This document shows positions 37,804-48,692 of a DNA stretch of 64,000 nucleotides, one piece after another. The position numbers and the translations under genes are program-made. The notes below the pieces were generated by a model that saw only the letters and a program-made list of their open reading frames with translations, searched no databases and had not been told where the DNA came from. The stretch is from CAIWHR01 sp963717695 (GTDB lineage: Bacteria; Pseudomonadota; Gammaproteobacteria; Burkholderiales; Casimicrobiaceae): assembly GCA_963717695.1 (NCBI GenBank), contig CAVQWR010000006.1:558001-622000 (forward strand). The letters run 5' to 3'. How positions within the stretch are numbered: the first letter of the stretch is position 1; each line of letters starts with the position of its first letter.

Positions 37804-38937
37804 TTACTTGAGCTGCCCCTGCAGCAGGCTGAGGATCTTCTCGCCGTTCTGCGACTTGTCCGGCGCGCCGTTCGGGTCCTCGACGCTGACGAAACTCTTC
37901 GGCGACTTGTCGGCCACGATGATCCGGTACTGCTCCGGCTTCTCGGTCGTGTCCTTCCAGAACATCAGCTTCGAGAGAAAGCCCTCTTCCTTCTTCGAGT
38001 CGAGGTCGGGATTGAGATAGCGGACGAAATACAGGCCCTTCGAGCGGTCGCGGTCGACGACGGTGAATCCGCTGCGGTCCAGCGCCAGGCCGACGCGCCG
38101 CCATGCGCGGTCGAAGCTGTCGTCCAGCACGAGCTGGCTCGTCCCCGTCGCGGTCTTCTCGAGCCGCGCGCGATCGACTGGCGCCGTGGGCGATTTCGCG
38201 GCGACCATCTGCGTCGCCTGCCCTTCCGGCACGCCGAAGCGCACCATCAGCCGGCCGAGCCACTGGGCTTCGACGCCGGGATCGGGCGGCATCAGCCCCC
38301 ACGCGAATCCCGACTTCCCGCCGGAGTTGTCGGTCTGCGTCGGCACCTGCTCCATGATCCGGGCCGAGACGTACACCTCGACCGTGCCGGGATCCGTGCC
38401 GCGCTCGATCCGGGTCGTGTACTTCTCGCGCTTGTAGGTGTTGTAGAAGGCGTCGAAGTACTTGCCGATGGTGCTGCGGATGAAGTCGGGGGGAATGTCG
38501 GCGCGGTTTTCCGCCCAGTCGGTCTCCATGAGGCCGGCGTCCGGCTTCTCGACCGTCAGCGTGAATCCGTTGTCGAGCCAGAACTGGCGCACGATCTTCC
38601 ACGTGTCCTCGGGCGTTGCCTTGACCACGAGCCAGCGCTCGTTGCCTTCCTTGGCGATGCGCGCGTCGGGAGTCGCGTTGACGGCGACCTGGTCCGCCTT
38701 CGGCTTGGTTGCTTCGCGCGCGGCGAGGCCCGAGGCGGTGGAGACGTTGTAGCGGTCGTCGTACTGCGGCGACGTGAGCTCCGGCGGCAGCTCCAGCGCC
38801 GGCGCGGAACCGACGGTGTGGTAGTCGATCTTCTTGCCGAGCGACGGCATCGATTCGCACCCGGCGAGCGCGAACGCGCCCAATGCGGCGGCGCAGGCGA
38901 CACGCACGGAAATTGCGGAAATTCTTGAAGCTCTCAT
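37804..38937 (-). CDS. bamC: Outer membrane assembly lipoprotein BamC
   Basis: A 377-residue lipoprotein: the signal peptide ends with the lipobox ALAGC (Cys27). The unstructured N-terminal stretch with KKIDYHTVGSAPALELPPELT is the segment that binds BamD; two helix-grip domains follow (about 100-230 and 250-360). BamC belongs to the BAM complex, which inserts beta-barrel proteins into the outer membrane. It starts 11 bases after the dapA stop and is presumably co-transcribed with it, the same neighbourhood as dapA-bamC in E. coli. Confidence 0.93.
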   Translation of the reverse strand: MRASRISAISVRVACAAALGAFALAGCESMPSLGKKIDYHTVGSAPALELPPELTSPQYDDRYNVSTASGLAAREATKPKADQVAVNATPDARIAKEGNERWLVVKATPEDTWKIVRQFWLDNGFTLTVEKPDAGLMETDWAENRADIPPDFIRSTIGKYFDAFYNTYKREKYTTRIERGTDPGTVEVYVSARIMEQVPTQTDNSGGKSGFAWGLMPPDPGVEAQWLGRLMVRFGVPEGQATQMVAAKSPTAPVDRARLEKTATGTSQLVLDDSFDRAWRRVGLALDRSGFTVVDRDRSKGLYFVRYLNPDLDSKKEEGFLSKLMFWKDTTEKPEQYRIIVADKSPKSFVSVEDPNGAPDKSQNGEKILSLLQGQLK

Positions 38938-38948
38938 CCGATGCACCT

Positions 38949-39845
38949 TCAGGTTGGGGCGAGGCAATCGGCGTCGCGCAGGGCCGCGCGCACCGTCTCG
39001 AAATTTTGCGGCGACAGCGGCACCAGCGGCAGCCGCAGCACGTTGTTGATCATTCCCATCTCCGCCAGCGCCCATTTCACCGGCACCGGGTTCGGCTCGA
39101 CGAAGAGACGCCGATGCAGCGGCAGCAGGCGGTCGTTGCAGGCGCGTGCGGTGGCGAGGTCGCCGCGCAGGGCCGCCGCACACATCTGCGCCATCAGCTT
39201 CGGCGCGACGTTGGCGGTCACGGAGATCACGCCATGGCCGCCGAGCAGCATGAGCGGCAGCGCCGTGATGTCCTCGCCGCTGTACACGGCGAAATCCTGC
39301 CGGCCGGCGGCGGCGAGGCTGCGCAACAGTTCGCTGCCGCGGCCGAGATCCGCGGTGGCGTCCTTGATCCCGACGACGCCCGGCACCTGCGCGAGCCGCA
39401 GCACCGTCTCGTTGCCGAGGTCCGCCACCGTCCGGCCCGGGACGTTGTAGAGAATCAGCGGAACGTCCACCGCCTCGGCGATTGCGCGGAAGTGGCGGTA
39501 CAGCCCTTCCTGCGTCGGCTTGTTGTAGTACGGGACGACCGAGAGGCAGCTCGTCACGCCCGCCTTTTTCGCGAATTTCGTGAGCGCGATCGCCTCGGCG
39601 GTCGAATTCGCGCCCGTGCCCGCGATGACGGGAAGGCGCCCCCGCGCGAACTCGACCGCGGCCGTGATCAGCTGGCAGTGCTCGTCGACGTCGACGGTCG
39701 GAGACTCGCCGGTCGTGCCGACGATGACGATCCCGGACGTACCGTTGGCGACGTGAAAGTCGATCAGCCTGCCGAGCGCGGGAAGGTCGAGCGCTCCGCC
39801 CTCCTGCATTGGCGTCGCGATCGCGACGATGCTACCGGTCAACAT
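38949..39845 (-). CDS. dapA: 4-hydroxy-tetrahydrodipicolinate synthase
   Basis: Condenses pyruvate and aspartate semialdehyde, the first committed step to diaminopimelate and lysine. The 298 residues form the DHDPS barrel: GTTGESPT near residue 43-50, the catalytic Tyr133 in LYNVPGRT and the Schiff-base Lys161 in GVVGIKDAT. The reading frame is intact. Its ATG lies only 7 bases from the end of the inverted-repeat element at 39853-40128, so the ribosome-binding region and any nearby promoter lie within that element. Confidence 0.96.
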   Translation of the reverse strand: MLTGSIVAIATPMQEGGALDLPALGRLIDFHVANGTSGIVIVGTTGESPTVDVDEHCQLITAAVEFARGRLPVIAGTGANSTAEAIALTKFAKKAGVTSCLSVVPYYNKPTQEGLYRHFRAIAEAVDVPLILYNVPGRTVADLGNETVLRLAQVPGVVGIKDATADLGRGSELLRSLAAAGRQDFAVYSGEDITALPLMLLGGHGVISVTANVAPKLMAQMCAAALRGDLATARACNDRLLPLHRRLFVEPNPVPVKWALAEMGMINNVLRLPLVPLSPQNFETVRAALRDADCLAPT

Positions 39846-40182
39846 AGGGATTAGGAGCCTCTGAACAAGTCGCGCGCGTTTGCGACGGGGAATTTTCGGG
39901 ATGGGATGCTAGAAGCGAGGCGAAGCCAATGGTTGACCTCCTTGGCAAGACTCGCGACGACGCAGACCGCCCGAAAAAACCCGTCCCTCCGGGCTGCTGC
40001 CGAATGCGGCGCCTGCTTTGCCGCTCTCCTCGGCTTCGTAGCATGAACTACGACCTTCGTCGTGCGTCTCGCAGTCATCCGCATTCGGCCCTGCAGCGCA
40101 AACGCGCGGGACTTGTTCAGAGGCTCCTCAGCCGCGAAAAGGCGAATTTTACCGCATTCGACCCCCGGGAGGACGAACCGTT
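39846..40182. mobile_element. MITE-like element with 32-base terminal inverted repeats
   Basis: The element spans 39853-40128 (276 bases). Its ends, 39853-39884 and 40097-40128, are inverted copies matching at 31 of 32 positions and begin AGGAGCCTCTGAACAAGTC. Inside is a second inverted repeat of 11 bases (39999-40009 with 40079-40089), a small CGTAG/CTACG hairpin, and on the minus strand a 4-base-pair hairpin followed by six T (about 39972-39994). No transposase is encoded and I see no clear target duplication. It fills the gap between dapA and the methyltransferase gene and supplies the dapA leader. Confidence 0.75.
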
Positions 40183-40764
40183 TCAGCGTTCGACGATTTC
40201 CGGCGGGAGGCGCTGGGGCCCGGCGCGGCGCAGACCGACCGCGGCGATCCGCTGCACGACGGCGGTTCGTCCGCCTTCGACGATGACGCCCTCTTCGAAC
40301 GCGACGACCGCGAGCCGACCGGCCACGGCCGCAAGGAGCTCGCCCGGGTGCAGCAGATGATCGGGATTCGAGGGGCGGCCATACACCTCGTTGCCGCGCG
40401 CGAAGGTCTCGTAGATCAGCACGCCCTGATCCGACACGGCAGCGAGGATCCCGGGAAAGAGCGGCCGATGCAGGTAGTTGGTGACCACGACCGCGTCGAA
40501 TCGCTCCGCTGCGAACGGCCAGCCGCCCGCCTCGAGGTCGACGCAGCGCGTCGTGATGCCGGCAACGCCCGCAAGCGAAGCCAGCGCGTCGGCGTCGCGA
40601 TCGGCGGCGAGCACGGCGCAGCCGCGCGCCGCGAACAGGCGCGCGTGGCGTCCGCGCCCGCATGCGAGGTCGAGCACGCGTGCGCCCGCCGGGACGAGTG
40701 GCGCGAAGCGGAGCACCCACGGCGATGCGATCGACGACGCGTGCGTGCGGGAAGGCGTGCTCAC
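40183..40764 (-). CDS. Class I SAM-dependent methyltransferase
   Basis: A 193-residue protein with the nucleotide-binding motif I VLDLACGRGRHA at about residues 30-41, an acidic loop AADRDADAL and a VVVTNYLHRPLFP segment. It resembles TehB/UbiE-like small methyltransferases. The substrate is unknown. I chose the GTG at 40762-40764, which overlaps the stop of the LysR gene by four bases; this indicates coupled translation. The MITE-like element follows its stop by about 50 bases and separates it from dapA. Confidence 0.78.
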   Translation of the reverse strand: MSTPSRTHASSIASPWVLRFAPLVPAGARVLDLACGRGRHARLFAARGCAVLAADRDADALASLAGVAGITTRCVDLEAGGWPFAAERFDAVVVTNYLHRPLFPGILAAVSDQGVLIYETFARGNEVYGRPSNPDHLLHPGELLAAVAGRLAVVAFEEGVIVEGGRTAVVQRIAAVGLRRAGPQRLPPEIVER

Positions 40765-41738
40765 CGGGATTTCCTGCGCGCGGCCGGGCGCGCGGCGGTG
40801 ACGGACGCATCGGAATCGCGGACTTCCTGCGCCGCCTCGGCGCGCAGCCAGTCGACGAAGGCCGCGACGTCGGCACGCTCGTGCGCATGCGGTGCGACGA
40901 CCGCGAAATAGCCGCGCGTCGATTCGTAGCGCTTGGGAAACGGTGCGACCAGCGCGCCGGCGCGGAGCAGCGCGGCGACGAGCGGCACCCGTCCCAGCGC
41001 GACGCCCTGGCCGCCGATCGCCGCCTGGATCACCTGATCGTAGAGCTTGAAGCGCAGCGATCCGGCCGGCTTCAGGTCCGGCAGCCCGTTCGCGCTGAGC
41101 CACGCGCGCCAGTCGAGCCACGGCATGCCGCCATCGGGGTCGTCGAGGTGCAGCAGCACGTGCCGCGCGAGATCGGCGGGGCGCGCAAGCGGGTCGCCCG
41201 AACGTTTCAGGAGCGCCGGGCTCGCCACCGGCAGCATCCGCTCGCCGAAGAGGCGGATCGCGCCCACCGGCGCGGTCTCCTCGGGAAGGTAGCGGATCGC
41301 GACGTCGACGTCTCCGCGCGTGAGATCGGCGAGACGATCATCCGCCGAGATGAACACCTCGACGTCCGGGCAGCGCGCACGAAACGAGCTCAGGCGCGGA
41401 ATGATCCACAGCGATGCGAACGAGACGGTCGTCGACAGCGCGAGCCCCGGCGTGCGCACCGAGCCGCGCACCGTTTCCGTCGCCGCGGCAAGCGCGCCCA
41501 GGAACGACGAGATCTCACGGTGATAGGCCTGGCCCGCACGGGTCAGCGCAAGTGCGCGATGCCGCCGCACGAAGAGTGCGACGCCAAGTGCCGCCTCGAG
41601 CGACTGGATCTGGCGCGACAGCGCCGATTGCGTGACGAAGAGTTCCTCCGCCGCGCGCGTGAACGACAGCAGCCTTCCGGCCGCCTCGAACCCCTTCAGG
41701 AAGTCGAGGGAGGGCAGCCGCCGCAACTCCTTATGCAT
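40761..41738 (-). CDS. LysR-family regulator, GcvA-like
   Basis: A 325-residue DNA-binding regulator. The winged helix-turn-helix is seen at about residues 23-42 (SFTRAAEELFVTQSALSRQI), followed by a linker helix and the periplasmic-binding-fold effector domain with STTVSFASLWIIPRLSSF, a segment typical of the GcvA/AmpR branch. It ends with a basic tail. It is divergent from the DUF2917 gene, and three dyads in the gap between them are candidate binding sites. The arrangement of a GcvA-like regulator facing a DUF2917 gene recurs in Burkholderiales. Confidence 0.88.
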   Translation of the reverse strand: MHKELRRLPSLDFLKGFEAAGRLLSFTRAAEELFVTQSALSRQIQSLEAALGVALFVRRHRALALTRAGQAYHREISSFLGALAAATETVRGSVRTPGLALSTTVSFASLWIIPRLSSFRARCPDVEVFISADDRLADLTRGDVDVAIRYLPEETAPVGAIRLFGERMLPVASPALLKRSGDPLARPADLARHVLLHLDDPDGGMPWLDWRAWLSANGLPDLKPAGSLRFKLYDQVIQAAIGGQGVALGRVPLVAALLRAGALVAPFPKRYESTRGYFAVVAPHAHERADVAAFVDWLRAEAAQEVRDSDASVTAARPAARRKSR

Positions 41739-41761
41739 GCGCCACGCTCATGCGATTCATT

Positions 41762-41850
41762 CGCAAAGACCGTTTGCGGGCCTCGGGCTGCGGCGCCAAT
41801 ATGGCGCCACGTCAAAGGCAATGACGGGCCTCGAAAACACTGTCGAGGCC
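41762..41850. promoter_or_regulatory. Three inverted repeats between LysR gene and DUF2917
   Basis: Three perfect dyads follow one another: CGCAAA-5-TTTGCG at 41762-41778, GGCGCCA-3-TGGCGCC at 41792-41808 and GGCCTCGA-8-TCGAGGCC at 41827-41850. Dyads in the gap of a LysR-type divergent pair are the normal place for operator sites. Their arms differ, so they may serve different proteins or RNA hairpins. Confidence 0.5.
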
Positions 41851-41893
41851 GGCCGTGACGGATGCATTCTACGCATGAAAAAGGAGATTGACG

Positions 41894-42229
41894 ATGACCA
41901 GCGCAACCCGCAAGAAGCTGTGGAACCTGGCCCTGCGCCAGCAGGTGCTGCTGGACGATGCGCAAGGCACGACGCTGCGCGTGGCGCGCGGCACCCTCTG
42001 GATCACCTTGGAGCGCGACACGCGGGACATCGTGATCTCGGGCGGGGAGTCGTTCACGATCGACCGCCCGGGCCGCACGATCGTCGAGGCGCAGGACCGC
42101 GCCACCGTCTGGATCGAGCTTCCCTCCGGCGTGCGCGCGTTCGCGAACGGCGTCGCGCGGCGGATCCTGCACTGGGCGCGTGCCGCGTCCAAGGCGGCCG
42201 CCAACCGCCGCTACGCCCCGTACTACTGA
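41894..42229 (+). CDS. DUF2917 domain protein
   Basis: A 111-residue protein. The domain (about residues 15-85) contains VARGTLWITLERDTRDIVISGGESFTI, a small beta-barrel-like pattern typical of DUF2917, followed by a basic C-terminal tail (RILHWARAASKAAANRR). There is no signal peptide. The ATG at 41894 is chosen because AAGGAGA ends six bases before it; an in-frame TTG two codons earlier is less likely. Function unknown; control by the divergent LysR-type regulator is plausible. Confidence 0.82.
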   Translation: MTSATRKKLWNLALRQQVLLDDAQGTTLRVARGTLWITLERDTRDIVISGGESFTIDRPGRTIVEAQDRATVWIELPSGVRAFANGVARRILHWARAASKAAANRRYAPYY

Positions 42230-42263
42230 ACGGCGGCGCGCGGCGCGATCACGCGAGCGCAAT

Positions 42264-42770
42264 ATGGCAGAATCCGGCGGCCGCGACCCCAATGGTCGCG
42301 CGCCCGCCCGGATGCAGCCTTCGTCGCCACTTCTGGAGATTTTTCTAGGCACGCTGCCGCTGCTGGCGACTCTGTTCGTCCACGGCGCCGGCATGAACGT
42401 GGTGCAGCGGGGATTTCGCCGAAACCGGCGCAATCCGCATCCGTCGCGGCTGCGCGACGGCGTCTTCTTCGCGGCAACGATCCTCGTGATGGTGATCACG
42501 CATCTGTCCGAGATCGCATTGTGGAGCGGCGCGCTGATCGGGCTCGGCGCCATTGCGTCGCTGCGCGACGCGTTCTATTTCGTCGCGGGCACCTACACGA
42601 CGCTGGGCTATGGCGAGGGAACGCTGCCGGCGGAGTGGCGGCTGATGGCGCCGATGATCGCGATCTCCGGACTCTTCGCCTTCGGCTGGACGACGAGCGT
42701 GCTGATGAACCTCGTCGCGCAGGTCAACGCCGATCGCGACGCCGAGGAAAGGGCGAAGGCGGGCGGCTGA
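42264..42770 (+). CDS. Small ion-channel-like membrane protein
   Basis: A 168-residue protein with a hydrophobic helix near 25-45, two further helices (about 66-96 and 125-150) and between these a pore-loop-like segment with TLGYGE at residues 113-118, which matches the potassium-selective filter (T-x-G-Y-G). This is the layout of a two-pore-helix K+ channel subunit with one extra N-terminal helix. No cytosolic regulatory domain follows; the end is a short charged tail. Potassium transport is inferred from the filter. It follows the DUF2917 gene by 34 bases. Confidence 0.72.
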   Translation: MAESGGRDPNGRAPARMQPSSPLLEIFLGTLPLLATLFVHGAGMNVVQRGFRRNRRNPHPSRLRDGVFFAATILVMVITHLSEIALWSGALIGLGAIASLRDAFYFVAGTYTTLGYGEGTLPAEWRLMAPMIAISGLFAFGWTTSVLMNLVAQVNADRDAEERAKAGG

Positions 42771-42785
42771 CGCCGCCCGCTCCGT

Positions 42786-45378
<2,593 letters not shown>

Positions 45379-45413
45379 GATTGCCTATCCTGGCGATAAA
45401 GACATTGCTGAAG

Positions 45414-45441
45414 AAATGGGGTCTGCGCACGCGGAATCAAG
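45414..45441 (-). promoter_or_regulatory. Heat-shock (sigma-32) promoter for clpB
   Basis: On the minus strand CTTGATT (45435-45441) is followed after 13 bases by CCCCATTT (45414-45421). This fits the sigma-32 pattern CTTGAAA, 11-16 bases, CCCCATnT closely, and clpB is a classical member of that regulon. Confidence 0.72.
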
Positions 45442-45536
45442 CGGGGCGGCGCATGATTTTGCCGCCGAACTGCAGCCGGCGGCCCCGCCTGGCGCCCGTC
45501 CAGTCGGGCAGGCTCGACGGAAGCTTCCGCGACGGC

Positions 45537-45542
45537 AATAAT
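45537..45542 (+). promoter_or_regulatory. -10 box immediately before cydP
   Basis: AATAAT ends 6 bases before the cydP ATG; TCGACG lies 17 bases upstream as a possible -35 (45514-45519). Transcription would begin at or next to the start codon. Confidence 0.42.
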
Positions 45543-45548
45543 GGCCCC

Positions 45549-45812
45549 ATGCCGGCCTCACCGACCGTCGCGCCGCATCCGCCGCTCGGCGCAGCCGCCG
45601 CCCGCGGTCGGCGGGATCGCGCCCGGCGGACCGATCCGCTGGCCCGCGAAATCGCCGTGGTGCTCGCGGTCAAGCTCGCCGCCATCCTGCTGCTGTGGCT
45701 CGCGTTCTTCCGCCCGGGCGCCGCGCCGCCCCCCGTCCCCGCCGCGCAATCCGTAGGGCAGCACATCGCCGCACCCGCCACGCCATCGGAGGTTCCCGTT
45801 GTCGCCCATTGA
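45549..45812 (+). CDS. cydP: Small cytochrome bd oxidase subunit CydP
   Basis: An 87-residue protein with one membrane helix, LAREIAVVLAVKLAAILLLWLAFF (about residues 34-57), preceded by a basic stretch and followed by a proline/alanine-rich periplasmic tail. The REI...K...LW..FF pattern and the position ahead of cydA match the CydP family found with bd oxidases of proteobacteria. Its precise role is unproven. The final 14 bases overlap cydA in another frame. Confidence 0.75.
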   Translation: MPASPTVAPHPPLGAAAARGRRDRARRTDPLAREIAVVLAVKLAAILLLWLAFFRPGAAPPPVPAAQSVGQHIAAPATPSEVPVVAH

Positions 45813-47376
45813 CGTCGTCGACGTGTCCCGGCTGCAGTTCGCCGCGACCGCACTCTTCCACTTCCTGTTCGTCCCGCTGACGCTCGGGCTGTCGTGGATC
45901 CTCGTCATCATGGAATCGGTGTACGTGATGACCGGCAAGGAAATCTATCGCGACATGACGAAGTTCTGGGGCAAGCTCTTCGGGATCAACTTCGCGATGG
46001 GCGTCGCCACCGGCATCACGATGGAGTTCCAGTTCGGCACCAACTGGGCGTACTACTCGCATTACGTCGGCGACATCTTCGGCGCGCCGCTGGCGCTCGA
46101 GGGGCTGATGGCGTTCTTCCTCGAGTCGACGTTCGTCGGCATCTTCTTCTTCGGCTGGAGCCGGATGGGCAAGGTCACGCACCTGCTGGTGACCTTCCTC
46201 GTGGCGCTCGGTTCGAACTTCTCGGCGCTGTGGATTCTCATCGCCAACGCGTGGATGCAGAATCCGGTCGGCGCCGAATTCAACCTCGACACGATGCGAA
46301 TGGAGCTCGCGAGCTTCGCCGACCTGTTCTTCAATCCGATCGCCGGGCCGAAGTTCGTGCACACGCTGGCCGCCGGCTACGTCGCGGCGTCGCATGTTCG
46401 TGCTCGGCATCTCGTCGTGGTACCTGCTGCGCGGGCGCGATCCGTCGTTCGCCGTGCGCTCGTTCGCGGTCGCCGCGGGATTCGGCCTCGCCTCCGCGCT
46501 GTCGGTCATCGTGCTGGGCGACGAATCCGGCTACACGACCGGCGAAGTGCAGAAGGTGAAGCTCGCCGTGATCGAGGCCGAATGGGAGACCGAGAAGCCG
46601 CCGGCGTCGTTCACCGTGATCGGCTTCCCCGACCAGGAAGCCGAGAAGACGAACTTCGCGATCAAGGTCCCGTGGATGATGGGGCTGATCGCCACGCGAT
46701 CGATCGACACGCCGGTCACCGGAATCAAGGACCTCAAGAAGGAGCACGAGGCGCGGATCCGCAACGGAATGAAAGCCTATGCCGCGCTGCAACGGATCAA
46801 GGGCGGCGACGACAGCGCCGAGGCGCACGCCGAATTCGGCCGACTGAAGGCGGACCTGGGCTACGGGCTCCTGCTGCGCAAGTACACGCGCAACGTCGTC
46901 GACGCGACGCCGGAGCAGATCCGCGCCGCCGTCGACGACACGATTCCCAACGTCGCGACGATGTTCTGGTCGTTCCGGATCATGGTGGGGCTCGGCGATG
47001 TGGTTCCTGTTCATCTTCGCGGCGTCGTTCCTCATTCTCGCCAGGCGACGCCTCTCGCAGAACCGCTGGATCATGCACGTCGCGCTGTGGAGCATTCCGC
47101 TGCCGTGGGTCGGCGATGGAGCTGGGCTGGATCGTCGCCGAATACGGCCGCCAGCCCTGGGCGATCAGCGAGGTGCTGCCGACACACATGGCGGTGTCGT
47201 CGGTGACGGCGGGCACCGTGATGGCGTCGCTCGCGCGGCTTCGTGATCTTCTACACAGGGCTTCTCGTGGTCGAGATGTACCTGATGCTGAAGTACATCA
47301 GGCTCGGGCCGTCCAGCCTCGGCACCGGCCGCTACCAGAACGAGACCCGGCACCCGCCCTCGAGGGGATCGCATGA
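45799..47376 (+). CDS. cydA: Cytochrome bd ubiquinol oxidase subunit I (several frameshifts)
   Basis: The heme-bearing subunit of the high-affinity quinol oxidase. It starts MSPIDVVDVSRLQFA with the conserved heme-ligand His in ALFHFLFVPLTLG, and shows EFQFGTNWAYYSHYVGD and the Q-loop region before KVPWMMGLIATRS. Extra bases near 46393, 46999, 47115 and 47239 break the frame, and at least one more change is needed near the end to reach ALEGIA and the stop at 47376. The TTG start at 45799 is chosen because CGGAGG lies before it and the protein begins at the family position. It overlaps cydP and cydB. Confidence 0.92.
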   Translation: MSPIDVVDVSRLQFAATALFHFLFVPLTLGLSWILVIMESVYVMTGKEIYRDMTKFWGKLFGINFAMGVATGITMEFQFGTNWAYYSHYVGDIFGAPLALEGLMAFFLESTFVGIFFFGWSRMGKVTHLLVTFLVALGSNFSALWILIANAWMQNPVGAEFNLDTMRMELASFADLFFNPIAGPKFVHTLAAGYVAASHVRARHLVVVPAARARSVVRRALVRGRRGIRPRLRAVGHRAGRRIRLHDRRSAEGEARRDRGRMGDREAAGVVHRDRLPRPGSREDELRDQGPVDDGADRHAIDRHAGHRNQGPQEGARGADPQRNESLCRAATDQGRRRQRRGARRIRPTEGGPGLRAPAAQVHAQRRRRDAGADPRRRRRHDSQRRDDVLVVPDHGGARRCGSCSSSRRRSSFSPGDASRRTAGSCTSRCGAFRCRGSAMELGWIVAEYGRQPWAISEVLPTHMAVSSVTAGTVMASLARLRDLLHRASRGRDVPDAEVHQARAVQPRHRPLPERDPAPALEGIA

Positions 47377-48518
47377 TCTACCTCTTCGACTATGCGACGC
47401 TGAAGCTCGTCTGGTGGCTCCTGGTCGGCGCACTGCTGGTCGGCTTCGCGATCCTCGACGGATGGGACCTCGGGCTCGGCACGCTGCTGCCGTTCGTCGC
47501 CCGCACCGACCTCGAGCGGCGCGTCATGCTCAACACGGTCGGCCCGACGTGGGAGGGCAACCAGGTGTGGTTCATCACCGCGGGCGGCGCCACGTTCGCG
47601 GCGTGGCCGCTGGTGTACGCCACCGCGTTCTCGGGCTTCTACGTCGCGCTGATCCTCACGCTGTTCGCGCTCTTCTTCCGGCCGGTCGGCTTCGACTACC
47701 GGAGCAAGGTCGACGATCCGCGCTGGCGCCGCTTCTGGGACTGGGGCATCTTCGTCGGCGGCACCGTGCCCGCGCTGGTCTTCGGCGTCGCGTTCGGCAA
47801 CCTGCTGCAGGGCGTGCCGTTCCATTTCGACACCGAGATGCGCGTCTTCTACACCGGCACCTTCATCGAAATGCTGAACCCGTTCGGGCTCATCGCGGGG
47901 ATCGTCAGCGTCGCGATGCTGGCGATGCACAGCGCGGCGTACGTCGTGCTGCGCACCGAAGGCGCGCTGCAGGAGCGCGCCCGCGCGGCCGGGCGCATTG
48001 CGACGGGCGTCTATGTGGTGATGTTCGCCCTCGCCGGCGTCTATCTCGCAATGGGCATCGACGGCTATCGGATCACCGCGATGCCCGCCGAGAACGCGTC
48101 GTTCGTGCCGCTCGCGAAGACCGTGGTCCGTGCGCCAGGTGCGTGGCTCGAGAACTACTCGCTGCACCCGTGGACCCTGCTGGCGCCGATCGGCGCCTTT
48201 GCCGGCGCGCTGCTCGCCCAGCTGATGTCGCGCCGGGCTCCGGGCCGCGCGCTCGTGCTGTCGTCGATCGCAGTCGCCAGCACGGTGCTGACCGCCGGCT
48301 TCGCGATGTTCCCGTTCATCATGCCGTCGTCGAGCGATCCCGCGAGCAGCCTCACGGTATGGGACGCGGTGTCGAGCAAGCGCACGCTGCAGGTGATGTT
48401 CTGGGGCACGCTCATCTTCCTGCCGATCGTGCTGGCGTACACCTCCTGGGTCTACCACGTGATGCGCGGCAAGGTCACCGAGCGTCATGTGCAGGAAAAC
48501 AGTCACGGCCTTTACTGA
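47373..48518 (+). CDS. cydB: Cytochrome bd ubiquinol oxidase subunit II
   Basis: A 381-residue membrane protein with about nine helices, the partner of CydA. Typical parts are FAILDGWDLGLG, GPTWEGNQVWFIT and AFSGFYVAL. The frame is intact. The ATG overlaps the cydA stop by four bases, and cydX follows 19 bases after its end. With cydA and cydX it forms the terminal oxidase that works at low oxygen and under nitric oxide or sulfide stress. Confidence 0.96.
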   Translation: MIYLFDYATLKLVWWLLVGALLVGFAILDGWDLGLGTLLPFVARTDLERRVMLNTVGPTWEGNQVWFITAGGATFAAWPLVYATAFSGFYVALILTLFALFFRPVGFDYRSKVDDPRWRRFWDWGIFVGGTVPALVFGVAFGNLLQGVPFHFDTEMRVFYTGTFIEMLNPFGLIAGIVSVAMLAMHSAAYVVLRTEGALQERARAAGRIATGVYVVMFALAGVYLAMGIDGYRITAMPAENASFVPLAKTVVRAPGAWLENYSLHPWTLLAPIGAFAGALLAQLMSRRAPGRALVLSSIAVASTVLTAGFAMFPFIMPSSSDPASSLTVWDAVSSKRTLQVMFWGTLIFLPIVLAYTSWVYHVMRGKVTERHVQENSHGLY

Positions 48519-48537
48519 TCACGGGAGCAGCGAACTC

Positions 48538-48690
48538 ATGTGGTACTTCACCTGGATTCTCGGCCTCGGCCTCGCGCTCGCGTTCGGCATCATCAACGTG
48601 ATGTGGCTCGATGCGTCCTACTCGTTCGGCGAGCTCGACGAGGGGCGCATTCGCGAGCGCTTCCGGTCGCCTGAAGACAGCGGCGACTGA
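48538..48690 (+). CDS. cydX: Cytochrome bd-I small subunit CydX
   Basis: A 50-residue single-helix protein that starts MWYFTWILGLGLALAFGIINVMW, the CydX/YbgT signature; the charged tail SFGELDEGRIRERF faces the cytoplasm. CydX stabilises the hemes of the oxidase. It is the last gene of the cyd operon and is followed by a palindrome. Confidence 0.92.
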   Translation: MWYFTWILGLGLALAFGIINVMWLDASYSFGELDEGRIRERFRSPEDSGD

Positions 48691-48692
48691 AG

